A stretch of 64,000 nucleotides of DNA from Demequina globuliformis. GTDB lineage: Bacteria > Actinomycetota > Actinomycetes > Actinomycetales > Demequinaceae. The notes under the pieces were generated by a model, which saw nothing but the letters and a program-made list of their open reading frames with translations, was not told the DNA's origin and ran no database searches. Positions within the stretch are counted from its first letter, which is position 1. Each line of letters opens with the position of its first letter. Made by a program: the position numbers and the translations under genes. The stretch lies in assembly GCF_000975155.1 (NCBI RefSeq), contig NZ_BBRG01000001.1:851999-915998 (forward strand), given 5' to 3'. This document shows positions 1-8,614 of this stretch, piece after piece.

Positions 1-2
1 CG

Positions 3-422
3 CTCGAGGCCTCGGTGCTGATCACCGGAAACCTCGTGGACATTGGCATGCCAGAGATTTGGGCCAAGGCCATTTCCGACGAGCACGCCCGCATTCTGCG
101 CCGTATTGGCGCGCACCACATTGTGTTGCCGGAGTCGGATGCGGGAGTGCGCGTCGCACACTCCGTTGGCGGCCGGATGCTGGACTACATCGAGATCGAT
201 GAGGGCTTCACGATCGTCAAGATGAGCCCGCCCAAGGAGACTCACAACTTCACCCTGCGCGAGTTGAACCTGCGCGACAAGTACGGCATCCAGGTCATTG
301 GCGTCATGAGCCCGGGCGAGGACTTCGAGTACGGCTCAAAGGACACCGTCATTCACGCAGATGACCTCTTGGTGATCGGTGGCGACGGGGACCTCGTGGA
401 GCGGTTCGCTCAGCGCCCATGA
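3..422 (+). CDS. trkA: TrkA-type potassium uptake regulator, C-terminal part (5' truncated by window edge)
   Basis: The visible 139 residues read in frame from the window edge and match the end of a TrkA/KtrA-type regulatory subunit: the end of an NAD-binding (TrkA_N) domain with the family-typical stretch around NLVDIGMPEIWAKAISDEHA, followed by a TrkA_C (RCK_C) domain of about 75 residues ending VIGGDGDLVERF. In the family this cytoplasmic protein binds NAD(H)/ATP and gates a Trk/Ktr potassium channel. The true start lies upstream of the window; the GTG at 15 is internal because the reading frame and homology continue through it to the edge. The stop codon overlaps the ATG of the next gene (ATGA), so the two are probably co-transcribed although their functions differ. 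Confidence 0.88.
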   Translation, partial: LEASVLITGNLVDIGMPEIWAKAISDEHARILRRIGAHHIVLPESDAGVRVAHSVGGRMLDYIEIDEGFTIVKMSPPKETHNFTLRELNLRDKYGIQVIGVMSPGEDFEYGSKDTVIHADDLLVIGGDGDLVERFAQRP

Positions 423-1621
423 ACCTCACGAATCTGAAGGGGTCCATCCGCGCGGCACAGTACGGTGCCGGACCGCGGGCACACGCCTTGATTGAGACGA
501 TGCGGTGGGTACCGAGTGCGCACAGGGCGGCCGATGCTCGCTCACCATGGCAGGGCGTGACGACTCCGCAAGCGACTGCCAGGCTGCTTCTTGCGCCGGC
601 AAACTTCGCGGGGCAAGCGCACGCGTGGGCCACCGCATTGACGAACGCCCATCCTGGAGTGGTCGCCGAGACATGGGCTCACGTCGGCACAACGAGCTTT
701 TCATTTCCTTCGACCCACGTGAGCCCCCGAGAGGTCGCCGGTTTACCACGGCGGTGGCAGCAGGATCTCTTTGATGACGTGTGCCGTCACTTCACGCACG
801 TGATGATGGAGTCCGGTCGCCCGTTGTTCGGACGCCTCCACGGGTTTGACGTACTGGCGGAGGCGGATGCGTTGCGCGAGCGCGGAATTCAAGTGTCGAT
901 GGTGTGGCATGGCACCGACATACGCCGCCCGATCGTGGAGCGTCAAGACAACCCACATTCGCCGTTCTGGGACGCCACCAAGAAGGGCCACGTGCGCGCA
1001 TTGGAGTCAAGAGCACGGCGGCACGGACAGATTGCAGCGGCCTGGGACGGTCCCCAACTCTTCACTACGCCGGATCTGGCCGAACACCTGCCCGGGGGTA
1101 CGTGGGTGCCGGTCGTCGTGCCCCAGTCGCCGTGGCGCGACCTCAGCGGCCCACAATGGGCGGCACCACTGCGAGTACTCCATCTACCATCCAATCCGTG
1201 GATCAAGAACACGGCCAGCTTGCGTACCGCAGCGGCCAACGCATCCGGTGTCTCGTGGAGCTTCCCCGGGCGCATGCCTCCTGCTGAGGTCCCGAGCGCT
1301 GTCGCAGACGCGGATGTTGTTGCCGACCAGTTTGGTTTACATCTATATGGCGTCGCCGCTGTCGAGGCCATGCACGCAGGACGCGCGGTGGTGGGCCTTG
1401 CGGGAGCACCGCTTCAGCAAGCAGTGCTCCGGTTGACGGGAGAGGACCTCCCTGTCGCGGCATGCGCGCCATCAGAGGTCCCCGAACTGATTGAGCATTG
1501 GCAAACGAACCCGGCTATCGCACGGGACCTGGCGGAACGCGGCCGCGAATTCGCGGCCCGTTGGCATACAGGCCCCGAGACTGCGCAGCGCATCGTCGAA
1601 GCACTGAGCCTCGACGCGTAA
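419..1621 (+). CDS. Glycosyltransferase-like protein (GT-B type), paralogue of the gene at 17751-18962
   Basis: A 400-residue protein without a signal peptide. It resembles GT-B glycosyltransferases: an N-terminal half with the phrase APANFAGQAHAWA, a central HGTDIRRP motif, TTPDLAEHLP near residue 215, and a C-terminal donor-site-like half with YGVAAVEAMHAGRAVVG, the usual position of the sugar-nucleotide-binding Glu. It is clearly paralogous to the 17751-18962 protein (APANSAGQ, HGSDVRIP, STPDLLDVVP, YGVAACEAMASGRVVVG), which supports the start and length. The start ATG overlaps the trkA stop. It meets the next gene tail to tail with a 2-bp gap. Donor and acceptor sugars cannot be read from sequence; surface polysaccharide synthesis is inferred from the surrounding glycosyltransferases. 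Confidence 0.78.
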   Translation: MNLTNLKGSIRAAQYGAGPRAHALIETMRWVPSAHRAADARSPWQGVTTPQATARLLLAPANFAGQAHAWATALTNAHPGVVAETWAHVGTTSFSFPSTHVSPREVAGLPRRWQQDLFDDVCRHFTHVMMESGRPLFGRLHGFDVLAEADALRERGIQVSMVWHGTDIRRPIVERQDNPHSPFWDATKKGHVRALESRARRHGQIAAAWDGPQLFTTPDLAEHLPGGTWVPVVVPQSPWRDLSGPQWAAPLRVLHLPSNPWIKNTASLRTAAANASGVSWSFPGRMPPAEVPSAVADADVVADQFGLHLYGVAAVEAMHAGRAVVGLAGAPLQQAVLRLTGEDLPVAACAPSEVPELIEHWQTNPAIARDLAERGREFAARWHTGPETAQRIVEALSLDA

Positions 1622-1623
1622 CG

Positions 1624-3363
1624 CTACTGCGCCCAGTTTGTGAGACTTTCTGCAGCCACGGCTGGGACCTTCAACTGCGCCGCAATGTGCTCGGCGAGTC
1701 CGCGGTTGTCGTCGTCGGCCCACACCACGCAATCAATCGCGCGCCCGTGCAATGCTTCGGAGACATGCGTGACGATGCTCTCCCACCGATCCGGGCTAGC
1801 CAGCATTCGGGCACGCACACGTGCACGCCGGGGCGCGCGGCGCCGCTCCCATCCTCGACCGACGCGTTTGACGAGCCGATGTCCTGCATTCGACACTCGT
1901 TGAGCCGCGGGTAAGGCCGCGCCGGCGCCTTTCAGGGCGCGGGCAGTCATGTCGACGGCCCAGGCGGGCGCCGTGTCTACGAACCACGTTTCCGCTCGGG
2001 CACTGAAGCTGCCACCCAACTGTGGCTGCACATTCACGACCGTGGCACGTGGATCTGTCATCACCGCTTGTGTCATGCCGCCCACGACGACGGCAACCTC
2101 ACTGTCGCGGCCCAAGAGCTCCGGCACGGCATACCGAATAGCGTGCTCGCCCCCGGGAGTAGCGGCGGCAACCAGGATCCTCGATCGCGCCGGTTCCGCA
2201 CGGTGCCAGGTTTCTCCACGCGACACTCGCAACAGTCGTTCGCCAAAAGGTGTGGCGCCGTATAGGTCGACGATGCTCTGACGTGCCGCCACGGGGTCAC
2301 CGGGCACAGCGATGAGAGTCGCCCACGCGTCGACAACCTCGGACGGAGTCGCATCAAGTGGCACCAGTGACGCGCGCCCCGCACCTGCTGCTCCACGTAA
2401 CGTCTCCTCGGGGCCCGCACAGGTGGTTGCGATTACTCTGGCGCCAGCCGCGATCGCCTCCACGACAGTCAGCCCAAAAGTCTCGAACTGCGATAGATGC
2501 ACGAGGGTGCCATGACTGCGCATGAGTTCAGCCACTTCGCGACCGCTGCGTGGCCCCAGGAATGCGACTTGGCCCGTGAGCCCACGCACCCTAACGAACT
2601 CACGCAGCTGGCTCTCCAACAAGCCAGCACCGACCATTGTTAGGGAGAGGTCCAGGCCGGGGAAGCGCGCGCAGGCAAGCGCGAAAGACTCCAGCAAGGT
2701 GAGCACGCCCTTGCGTTCAATGAAGTTGCCGACGAACAACCAGCGGCTATCTGTGCCATCAGAGTGTTTCGTCGGTGTCATACCGGGTCCAGACGGTGAG
2801 AACACGTCTACGTCCACCGGGTTGCCCGCAGTATGGACACGATCGCGGACCTCCGGGAATGCGCGGCGCACCATGCGGGCAGTGTCCTCACCCACGACTA
2901 GGTGAGCCGATGTACGGTTCAGCATCTTTCCGTACACCTCGCGTGCGACCGGATGCGCAAGGAGCGTAGGCAGGTATGTGGCGTGCTCAATGGTGATCAG
3001 TCGCTGGTCGTGCCGCAAAAGCTCCGCGGTCGCGACGCCCGACGGCATCCCTACATGCGCATGAATGACCTCCGCCCCCGCAAGTTCAGCGGCCACATGC
3101 GAACGCAACTCCACCCGGTGGCGCTCTGCCGTGTCCGCCCGCGACAGCATCGGATCGTGGGCCACCGGAACCCGAATTAGCTTTCCCCAGCTATGCGATT
3201 CACGTTGCACGGGGAAGTCCGCGCCGACGGGAACATCAACACAATGGATGACGCACACCTGGTCTGGGTGAAGGCCCATCGACCGAACCCACTCTCGAAC
3301 AAACGTGCCAGAGTAGGGACTGACCTCGCGAGGAAACCATGGCGTCACCACCGCGATCTTCAT
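1624..3363 (-). CDS. GT4-type glycosyltransferase with an extra C-terminal domain
   Basis: The 579-residue product starts MKIAVVTPWFPREVSPYSG, the N-terminal signature of GT4 glycosyltransferases. Residues up to about 370 form the two GT-B lobes: VIHAHVGMPSG and ITIEHATYL in the acceptor lobe, then FVGNFIERKGVLTLLESF and FETFGLTVVEAIAAGARVI in the donor lobe, the latter carrying the EX7E-like nucleotide-sugar site. The final 200 residues begin with a new Rossmann-like strand (RILVAAATPGGEHAIR) and match no domain I recognise. The start at 3363 is chosen over an upstream in-frame start because it overlaps the stop of the preceding gene by 4 bp (ATGA). It is a paralogue of the 4577-6337 protein. 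Role: probably cell-surface glycan assembly at the cytoplasmic face. Confidence 0.85.
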   Translation of the reverse strand: MKIAVVTPWFPREVSPYSGTFVREWVRSMGLHPDQVCVIHCVDVPVGADFPVQRESHSWGKLIRVPVAHDPMLSRADTAERHRVELRSHVAAELAGAEVIHAHVGMPSGVATAELLRHDQRLITIEHATYLPTLLAHPVAREVYGKMLNRTSAHLVVGEDTARMVRRAFPEVRDRVHTAGNPVDVDVFSPSGPGMTPTKHSDGTDSRWLFVGNFIERKGVLTLLESFALACARFPGLDLSLTMVGAGLLESQLREFVRVRGLTGQVAFLGPRSGREVAELMRSHGTLVHLSQFETFGLTVVEAIAAGARVIATTCAGPEETLRGAAGAGRASLVPLDATPSEVVDAWATLIAVPGDPVAARQSIVDLYGATPFGERLLRVSRGETWHRAEPARSRILVAAATPGGEHAIRYAVPELLGRDSEVAVVVGGMTQAVMTDPRATVVNVQPQLGGSFSARAETWFVDTAPAWAVDMTARALKGAGAALPAAQRVSNAGHRLVKRVGRGWERRRAPRRARVRARMLASPDRWESIVTHVSEALHGRAIDCVVWADDDNRGLAEHIAAQLKVPAVAAESLTNWAQ

Positions 3364-4514
3364 GGGGTCGCCTGCAGGAGCTCGCGAATCACAATGGCGA
3401 GCGTGCGACTGCCTTGCAGGTATTGTTCGGCGCCACTGGCCCACGCTGCAGCTCTGTGCGCCGCCTCAGCGTGCCCATCCGGATCCGCGCGCCACGCTTC
3501 GAGCGCCTGCACAGCTTCGGCCACGCCCGACACCACCCGGCCCCCGCCGGACTCTTCGACAAGCCGTGCCTGGACCGGCAGATCGGTAGCGAGCACCGGT
3601 ATTGCATGCGCCATATACTCGTACACCTTCGATGGTGCCGCTTCCCTGAACGCGGGCGTGTCATGCAACATACAAAAGCCCACCCAGGCGCCGTCCGCCA
3701 ATTTCCACGAATCGTCGGGCCGCATACGCCCGTGAATGCGCACCCTGCCGTCCAGCGCGGCGGCCCTGGTGTGGGCCTCCTCAACGTCGTGAGGCGCAAT
3801 GGGACCGATGAGATCGAGCTTCCAGTCCGGGCACAGCTCGAGGACTTCAAGCATGTCAAAGAGCCCGCGGGTACGGCGCAAGTCCCCTACGTACACAGCG
3901 CGGGGTTCATCGTCACGAGGGGTCGCGCCAACGCCATCGGGCACGTTGCGGACGACAACGCGCTCTTCAACATCACGCATCAGGTGCGAATCAGCGACGA
4001 CCGTGAGATCTGCAGTGCGCGCGGCCTTGGCACCCATGCGCGCGAGCACCGTCCCGCCGAGCTTCACCAAACCGCGCGACCAAGGACGGTCGTGCAATAC
4101 GGCCTGATAGTCCTCGTGAACGTCGGCTACGAAAATCCGCGAGCTCTTTCGGGCGACCTGGCTGCAGGCATGTGCGCTCTCGGGGTCCAGCGAGATCAGC
4201 ACTCTACCTTGCGCATCGCGCGCGTAACGCTGCGCAAGCGCGAGCCGCTTCCATAAAGGTGGGCGCGGACTTACAACAGTGCGTGTCGAACCGCCCGGCG
4301 CGTCTGCGGAGTCGCCAAGCGCGAAAACCTCCACCTCCAGGCCAGCTGCTGCAAGAGCAGCGACGTGGCGGTGCAAGCGCGCGTCGGCAATGTCATGTCC
4401 AGACGTGACTATGCTCACGTCGGGGCCTCGCGCCTGGCCCTCGCTCGACGGGTCACCAGTTGCCTGCCGCAGCTTCCTCACCCTCTTCCTTCCTGCTGTG
4501 AAGAGAATACGCAA
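3360..4514 (-). CDS. GT4-type glycosyltransferase
   Basis: A 384-residue GT-B protein. The N-terminal lobe starts at about residue 32 (VSIVTSGHDIADARLHRHV) and includes the typical ADVHEDY segment; the C-terminal lobe has AVYVGDLRRTRGLFDMLEVL and PSKVYEYMAHAIPVLATD, where the Glu lies at the usual donor-binding position. The start codon used here is TTG, since no ATG sits nearby; a start up to 30 codons further in cannot be excluded because the first 30 residues are basic and unconserved-looking. It lies 62 bp downstream of the 4577-6337 gene and overlaps the following gene by 4 bp, so the three are likely one transcript. Confidence 0.82.
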   Translation of the reverse strand: MRILFTAGRKRVRKLRQATGDPSSEGQARGPDVSIVTSGHDIADARLHRHVAALAAAGLEVEVFALGDSADAPGGSTRTVVSPRPPLWKRLALAQRYARDAQGRVLISLDPESAHACSQVARKSSRIFVADVHEDYQAVLHDRPWSRGLVKLGGTVLARMGAKAARTADLTVVADSHLMRDVEERVVVRNVPDGVGATPRDDEPRAVYVGDLRRTRGLFDMLEVLELCPDWKLDLIGPIAPHDVEEAHTRAAALDGRVRIHGRMRPDDSWKLADGAWVGFCMLHDTPAFREAAPSKVYEYMAHAIPVLATDLPVQARLVEESGGGRVVSGVAEAVQALEAWRADPDGHAEAAHRAAAWASGAEQYLQGSRTLAIVIRELLQATP

Positions 4515-4576
4515 TGCTCACGCATGCACGCACGATCTCGTGCACGGCACGGGAAGTGAACGCAGCAAACGGTAAC

Positions 4577-6337
4577 TCACGTGCTACGCGCCAGGTGGTC
4601 GGCAACTAGCTCCGCGACGTCAGCTGCACTTGCATCCACCCTCCGCGCGCGGAAGCCAAACTCCTTCTCAAGCGCTTTCAACAGGGCTCTCGACTGCCCG
4701 TCGCAAATGATCCACGATGAGCCGACCTTGAGCAGTGTGGGTTCGACTCGACAGATTTCTCCGCCAACCGAAGGTGCCACCCGCCAAAATGGGCCCGATA
4801 CACCTGGCGGGTCGGTCCGAAGCGCCTGCTTGCGCTGGCGGGCGGCATCGATTCGTCGACTGAGCGCTCGGCGGACCTTGCGGGCGTACCTGCCACCACG
4901 GCCGTCGAACCTGGCGATCTTCGCGACAAACCATCTGGCGGGCAACGCGAGAAGCAGAAGCGGCCAGATGTACAGAACACGGAGGTAGAGCGCGGCGCCG
5001 GGTGCCGTGCCCACGCCGCTGAGGTCTACTCCACGGGCGCGCGAGTCGAGCACACCCAGTTCCTCCTTTGGCGCGAGGCAAACGACCGGTGCGGCGCCTG
5101 CGCCCACAACGATCGACGCCAAATGCTGCGCGAGCCGCACACCCTGCCTCGTTGTCGCGAGCAGCCCCACAACGGCCGCGTCCCCCGAAGTGGTGAACGG
5201 GTTGAGGCCGTCGGACACGGCGCGGAGCTGGGCGCCAAAAGCTTGAGACCCGTATCTCCGTTGGAGGTGTTGAGCAGCAGAAAATGTCGCGCCAGGAAGC
5301 TGTTCCGCGAACCTCTGCACCAGGTCCATATCTTCGGGGCGCGGTTCAACGTGCAGCAAAAGCGCTTGCCCTCTGTCGAAAGCCTCTGCCAACGTGTCTT
5401 GAGGCCCCCCACACCGAGTGGTGATCACTGCCATGCCACACATTGCAGCCTCCACGACGGTTAGCCCGAAGGTTTCTTTGTGGCTAAGGTGCACGAGCAC
5501 GTCTGAGTGTCGCATGAGCTCACCCAGCTCGCTGGCCGCTCTTGGACCTACGAGTCGAACTTCGTGGCCCCATTGCGAGGCGTCGGCGATGGCACGAATG
5601 TCGCGCGCCGCTGGGCCCTGTCCAACGATGGTGAAGGAGCCCTCTCGCTCCGGGGATCGCGACCGCCACGCTAGATATAGCTCCACTGCACGCGCGACGC
5701 CCTTGGCCTCGGTGATATTTCCCGCATACAGCCAATGGTCGAGGTGTGTCGGCGCTTCAGCACGCGCGCGGAACACCGCTTCGTTGACTGGATTTCCTAC
5801 AGCGACCACCTTTTCACGGAGAGCGGGGAAGGCACCTCGCACCATCCTCGCCTCCCGCTCGCCCGACATCAGATGCATGGAGGTCTCTTCGAGCATTTCA
5901 CCGTATGCCTGCCGCGTGTCATCCCTCTTCAGGAGGGTTGAAAGGTAGGAGGCATGCTCCACTGTCACAACTCGCGCTTTCGGTGGCGGCACCTGCGTGA
6001 CTGCCCACGCCGTGGGCAAGCCGACGTGCGCGTGGACTACGTCCGCCTCCCAATACTCCTGCGGCGCCCGCGAACGCAATGCTTCAGCCTGCGCGCGCGC
6101 AACATCAATGCGCGGAGCGTTCGGCTCAAGCGGGATCGGGATCCGAATCACTGAGCCCCAGGGCTCCTCACGCCGCTCGAGTGCGGTTGCTGTGCCAGGT
6201 GCTACGACGTGGAGGTGGAGAACCGTGACTTGTTCTGGATCGAGGTTCATCGCAAGGGTCCACTCCCGGACAAACACACCTGCAAAGGGAGCATCGGGAG
6301 TCGCGAACCACGGCGCGACAACTACGAGTCGGTGCAT
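4577..6337 (-). CDS. GT4-type glycosyltransferase with C-terminal extension containing a hydrophobic segment
   Basis: A 586-residue paralogue of the 1624-3363 protein. Shared landmarks are VVAPWFATPDAPFAG, VVHAHVGLPTAWAV, TVEHASYLSTLLK, a YAGNITEAKG donor-lobe strand and ETFGLTVVEAAMCGMAVITT. After about residue 380 comes a 200-residue extension that includes a hydrophobic stretch around residue 450 (YLRVLYIWPLLLLALPARW), possibly a membrane anchor, followed by a basic segment. The paralogue's extension lacks this stretch. The gene begins only 21 bp after the anti-sigma factor stop codon on the same strand, so it may be transcribed with the sortase/sigma module upstream. No strong ribosome binding site is seen. 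Confidence 0.83.
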   Translation of the reverse strand: MHRLVVVAPWFATPDAPFAGVFVREWTLAMNLDPEQVTVLHLHVVAPGTATALERREEPWGSVIRIPIPLEPNAPRIDVARAQAEALRSRAPQEYWEADVVHAHVGLPTAWAVTQVPPPKARVVTVEHASYLSTLLKRDDTRQAYGEMLEETSMHLMSGEREARMVRGAFPALREKVVAVGNPVNEAVFRARAEAPTHLDHWLYAGNITEAKGVARAVELYLAWRSRSPEREGSFTIVGQGPAARDIRAIADASQWGHEVRLVGPRAASELGELMRHSDVLVHLSHKETFGLTVVEAAMCGMAVITTRCGGPQDTLAEAFDRGQALLLHVEPRPEDMDLVQRFAEQLPGATFSAAQHLQRRYGSQAFGAQLRAVSDGLNPFTTSGDAAVVGLLATTRQGVRLAQHLASIVVGAGAAPVVCLAPKEELGVLDSRARGVDLSGVGTAPGAALYLRVLYIWPLLLLALPARWFVAKIARFDGRGGRYARKVRRALSRRIDAARQRKQALRTDPPGVSGPFWRVAPSVGGEICRVEPTLLKVGSSWIICDGQSRALLKALEKEFGFRARRVDASAADVAELVADHLARST

Positions 6338-6358
6338 CCGAGAATCGTAGCGGACCGC

Positions 6359-7177
6359 TCAGATGTCGATTTTGCCTCGCGTGATCGAGTCGCCCGAGTG
6401 CGTGGGCACGCCGTCAGTGGGCTCAATCGAGATGTCGACGATGGGGAACATCGTGACATCGAAGCCCTCAGGCAAGGTGAACTCGGTGCGGTCACCAGTG
6501 AGGTGGCCCAAACTGACCATGCCGTCGATGTCCTCGTCAATCAGCCACACCTCGAGGTAGGCATCTGACTGCGGCTCGTAGTCCGTCTCCACCACCAAGA
6601 CCTGCGTGCCGTCGTCACGCACCTGGAGGTCTGCGGTGCCCGCAGAGGACTCCGTCTGGAGCTGCGACAGCGGCGCGCTGGCCACCACATCAGCGTTGCG
6701 GTCGGTTCCCGTGGTCGCCATCGAGACTCCCACCCCACCGATCACGACACCCGCGGCGGCTGCGCCCACAAGCGACCACCACGACGGGCCCGTGCGGCGC
6801 TCGCGGCGGGCCGCGAGCTCGTCAGCGGGGGCAACGGTACGGGCGGCGGCACTCGGTGCCCCAGCGCCGCTGGCCGACGCGGTGTCGCGCGTGGCTTCGC
6901 GCCCGGCGTGACGCCCGGTGTCGCCCGCAGCGCCATCCTGCACCGACGTGTCCACGGCGGCCGCCGGTGCGGTTTGTTGCGCGATGGACTCCCAGACGGA
7001 CGCCGGTGGCGTCTCCAATGTCACGCGCCCGTCGAGCCCGCCCAACGCTCCGGTAATGCGGGTGTACTCCGCGAGCGCCTCTGCGCACACCGCACATTGC
7101 GTGGTGTGTGCGGCATCGGCCTCACTGCCGTCGCCTAGAGCGAGTGCGGCGAGTGCGTCGTCATTAAGATGCGACAT
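6359..7177 (-). CDS. RskA-type anti-sigma factor
   Basis: A 272-residue membrane protein. The N-terminus has an HxxxCxxC zinc-binding anti-sigma motif (HTTQCAVC, residues 25-32) that in the family clamps the cognate ECF sigma factor in the cytoplasm. A variable Ala-rich linker follows, then a single membrane span around residues 133-155 (WWSLVGAAAAGVVIGGVGV) and a C-terminal extracytoplasmic RskA domain of about 110 residues (LEVWLIDEDIDGMVSLGHL). In the SigK/RskA system regulated proteolysis of this part releases sigma. The start overlaps the end of the sigma gene by 14 bp, the standard coupled arrangement. Confidence 0.9.
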   Translation of the reverse strand: MSHLNDDALAALALGDGSEADAAHTTQCAVCAEALAEYTRITGALGGLDGRVTLETPPASVWESIAQQTAPAAAVDTSVQDGAAGDTGRHAGREATRDTASASGAGAPSAAARTVAPADELAARRERRTGPSWWSLVGAAAAGVVIGGVGVSMATTGTDRNADVVASAPLSQLQTESSAGTADLQVRDDGTQVLVVETDYEPQSDAYLEVWLIDEDIDGMVSLGHLTGDRTEFTLPEGFDVTMFPIVDISIEPTDGVPTHSGDSITRGKIDI

Positions 7178-7754
7178 CGGCCACCTCCCATCGGTGACGT
7201 AGTTCCTGAAGGCTTCGGCGCAGGTGGCTCTTCACGGTGCCTAGCGGCATGTCGAGCTTGACTGCGATCTGCTCGTGCGTGGCGCCCTCGTAGTAGGCGA
7301 GCGCCACGATGGTCTTGCGGGGATCGCCCAACGCCTCGACCTCGTAGGCCAAGAGCACCGCGTCTGCACTGTCGCTCGCGACGGGCTCCACCCGTTCCTG
7401 GGCGGCCTCCGCGCGCCGGGTTTCCCGCGCGCGGGCCGCGAGCGCGTCGGCAATACGGCGCTTCGCAATCCCGACTGTCCACCCACGCAGGTCGCCGCGG
7501 TCGGGATCGAATCCCTCCCTGCCATTCCACGCGGACACAAAAGTCTGTTGGGTGACGTCTTCGGCATCGGCCGCAGAGCCCAGTTGACGCACCGCCATCG
7601 TGTAGACCAGGGCGGATACGTCCCGGTACAACTCTTCGAGGGCGCCGTGATCTCCTGCCGCAAAGGCGTGCGCGAGCGCGGCGCCAGTGACGGGCGGGGG
7701 GCCTGCGCTCATCGATGCGTCTCCTGGATACTTGGCAAGAGTGATGACGCTCAC
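7164..7754 (-). CDS. ECF RNA polymerase sigma factor, SigK-like
   Basis: A 196-residue ECF sigma factor with region 2 at residues 28-98 (ALEELYRDVSALVYTMAVRQ, DAEDVTQQTFVSAW) and region 4 at about 130-188 (LAYYEGATHEQIAVKLDMP as the recognition helix-turn-helix). The GTG start at 7754 overlaps the sortase stop codon (GTGA), implying translational coupling; an internal ATG at 7712 is an alternative. It is followed by an overlapping RskA-type anti-sigma gene. In mycobacteria SigK controls secreted antigens; here the obvious candidate targets are the sortase and DUF4397 protein encoded just upstream, but no target promoter was identified. Confidence 0.92.
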   Translation of the reverse strand: MSVITLAKYPGDASMSAGPPPVTGAALAHAFAAGDHGALEELYRDVSALVYTMAVRQLGSAADAEDVTQQTFVSAWNGREGFDPDRGDLRGWTVGIAKRRIADALAARARETRRAEAAQERVEPVASDSADAVLLAYEVEALGDPRKTIVALAYYEGATHEQIAVKLDMPLGTVKSHLRRSLQELRHRWEVADVAS

Positions 7755-8512
7755 GATATGCCATTCGCAGGGATCGCGGTCACGATCACGTTGTCGTCGT
7801 AGTGTCCGCGGCCTGCATCCCAGGCTCCACCGCAGGTGACCAGCACCAGTTGGGCGGGTCCGTCCTGCGCGAACACTCCCTCGAGGTCGACGTCGCGTTT
7901 GTCCGTCTGTTCCACATCGACGACCTCATAGGTGAGCCACTCGCCACTGGCCGATTCGACCTCAATGAGCGCGCCTTCCTCGACCTCGAGGAGCCGGCCG
8001 AACGGGCCCAGCCCCTGCGGAGAATCCACGTGCGCGGCCATCACCGCGTTGCCGGTGCCCTCGGCGGGTGCCGGTCCGTACTGGTACCAGCCAGCCACGC
8101 CAGCGTCCTCAGGAATCTCCATCTCCCCGCCGGGCTCGACCCCGACGGGCGCCACCGGCATGTCGATGTTCAGTTCCGGCACACGCAGGCGCTGCGGCTC
8201 GTCGACGACGACTGCCTCTTGCGCGTCAGGCGCGGAGGACCGGATGGGAACATCAGCGACCACGGGGGAGGATGCTTCCTCTGCGGGGGCCGATGTCGGC
8301 TCGCTCGTCGTCGCAGGCTCGGTGGGCGATGCGCTCACCGTCGGGACGGATTCGTTCTCCCCGGCGGCGCCGGGGGTGCCGCCGGCACCCGAACCGCCGG
8401 CGACACACCCCGACACCACCAGCCCCGTCGTGATCACAAAGCCGAGCGCCCGTCGCCACTTCGAGGGGGCATCGGCCCTCTCCACGGCGCTGCGGGGTGC
8501 GGCGGTGTCCAT
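7751..8512 (-). CDS. Class F-type sortase, predicted lipoprotein
   Basis: A 253-residue secreted transpeptidase. The N-terminus has a basic region, a hydrophobic core and a VSGC lipobox near residue 36, then a long Ser/Thr/Pro/Glu-rich linker. The sortase beta-barrel starts at about residue 108 (RLRVPELNIDMPVAPVG). Catalytic residues are all visible: His in VMAAHVDSP, Cys in LVLVTCGG and Arg in WDAGRGHYDDN. Sortases join cell-wall sorting signals to acceptor amines. The neighbouring DUF4397 protein has a hydrophobic, Arg-ending tail but no LPXTG-like motif. It overlaps the sigma gene at its 3' end. Confidence 0.88.
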   Translation of the reverse strand: MDTAAPRSAVERADAPSKWRRALGFVITTGLVVSGCVAGGSGAGGTPGAAGENESVPTVSASPTEPATTSEPTSAPAEEASSPVVADVPIRSSAPDAQEAVVVDEPQRLRVPELNIDMPVAPVGVEPGGEMEIPEDAGVAGWYQYGPAPAEGTGNAVMAAHVDSPQGLGPFGRLLEVEEGALIEVESASGEWLTYEVVDVEQTDKRDVDLEGVFAQDGPAQLVLVTCGGAWDAGRGHYDDNVIVTAIPANGIS

Positions 8513-8556
8513 AGCGACTCCCTGACTGGGTTGAGCGGTGGCGAGAAATCAGTAGT

Positions 8557-8589
8557 GGGGAGGGCGTGCAGCGACAGCACGCCCTCCCC
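8557..8589 (-). terminator. Strong stem-loop after the DUF4397 gene
   Basis: A perfect 13-bp inverted repeat (arms 8557-8569 and 8577-8589, GGGGAGGGCGTGC and its complement) with a 7-nt loop lies 25 bp downstream of the DUF4397 stop codon and 45 bp upstream of the sortase start. There is no long T-run, so it may attenuate rather than end transcription, setting a higher level for DUF4397 than for the sortase and sigma genes. Confidence 0.75.
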
Positions 8590-8614
8590 TGTCCGGTAGT
8601 ACTGCGACCGGTCT

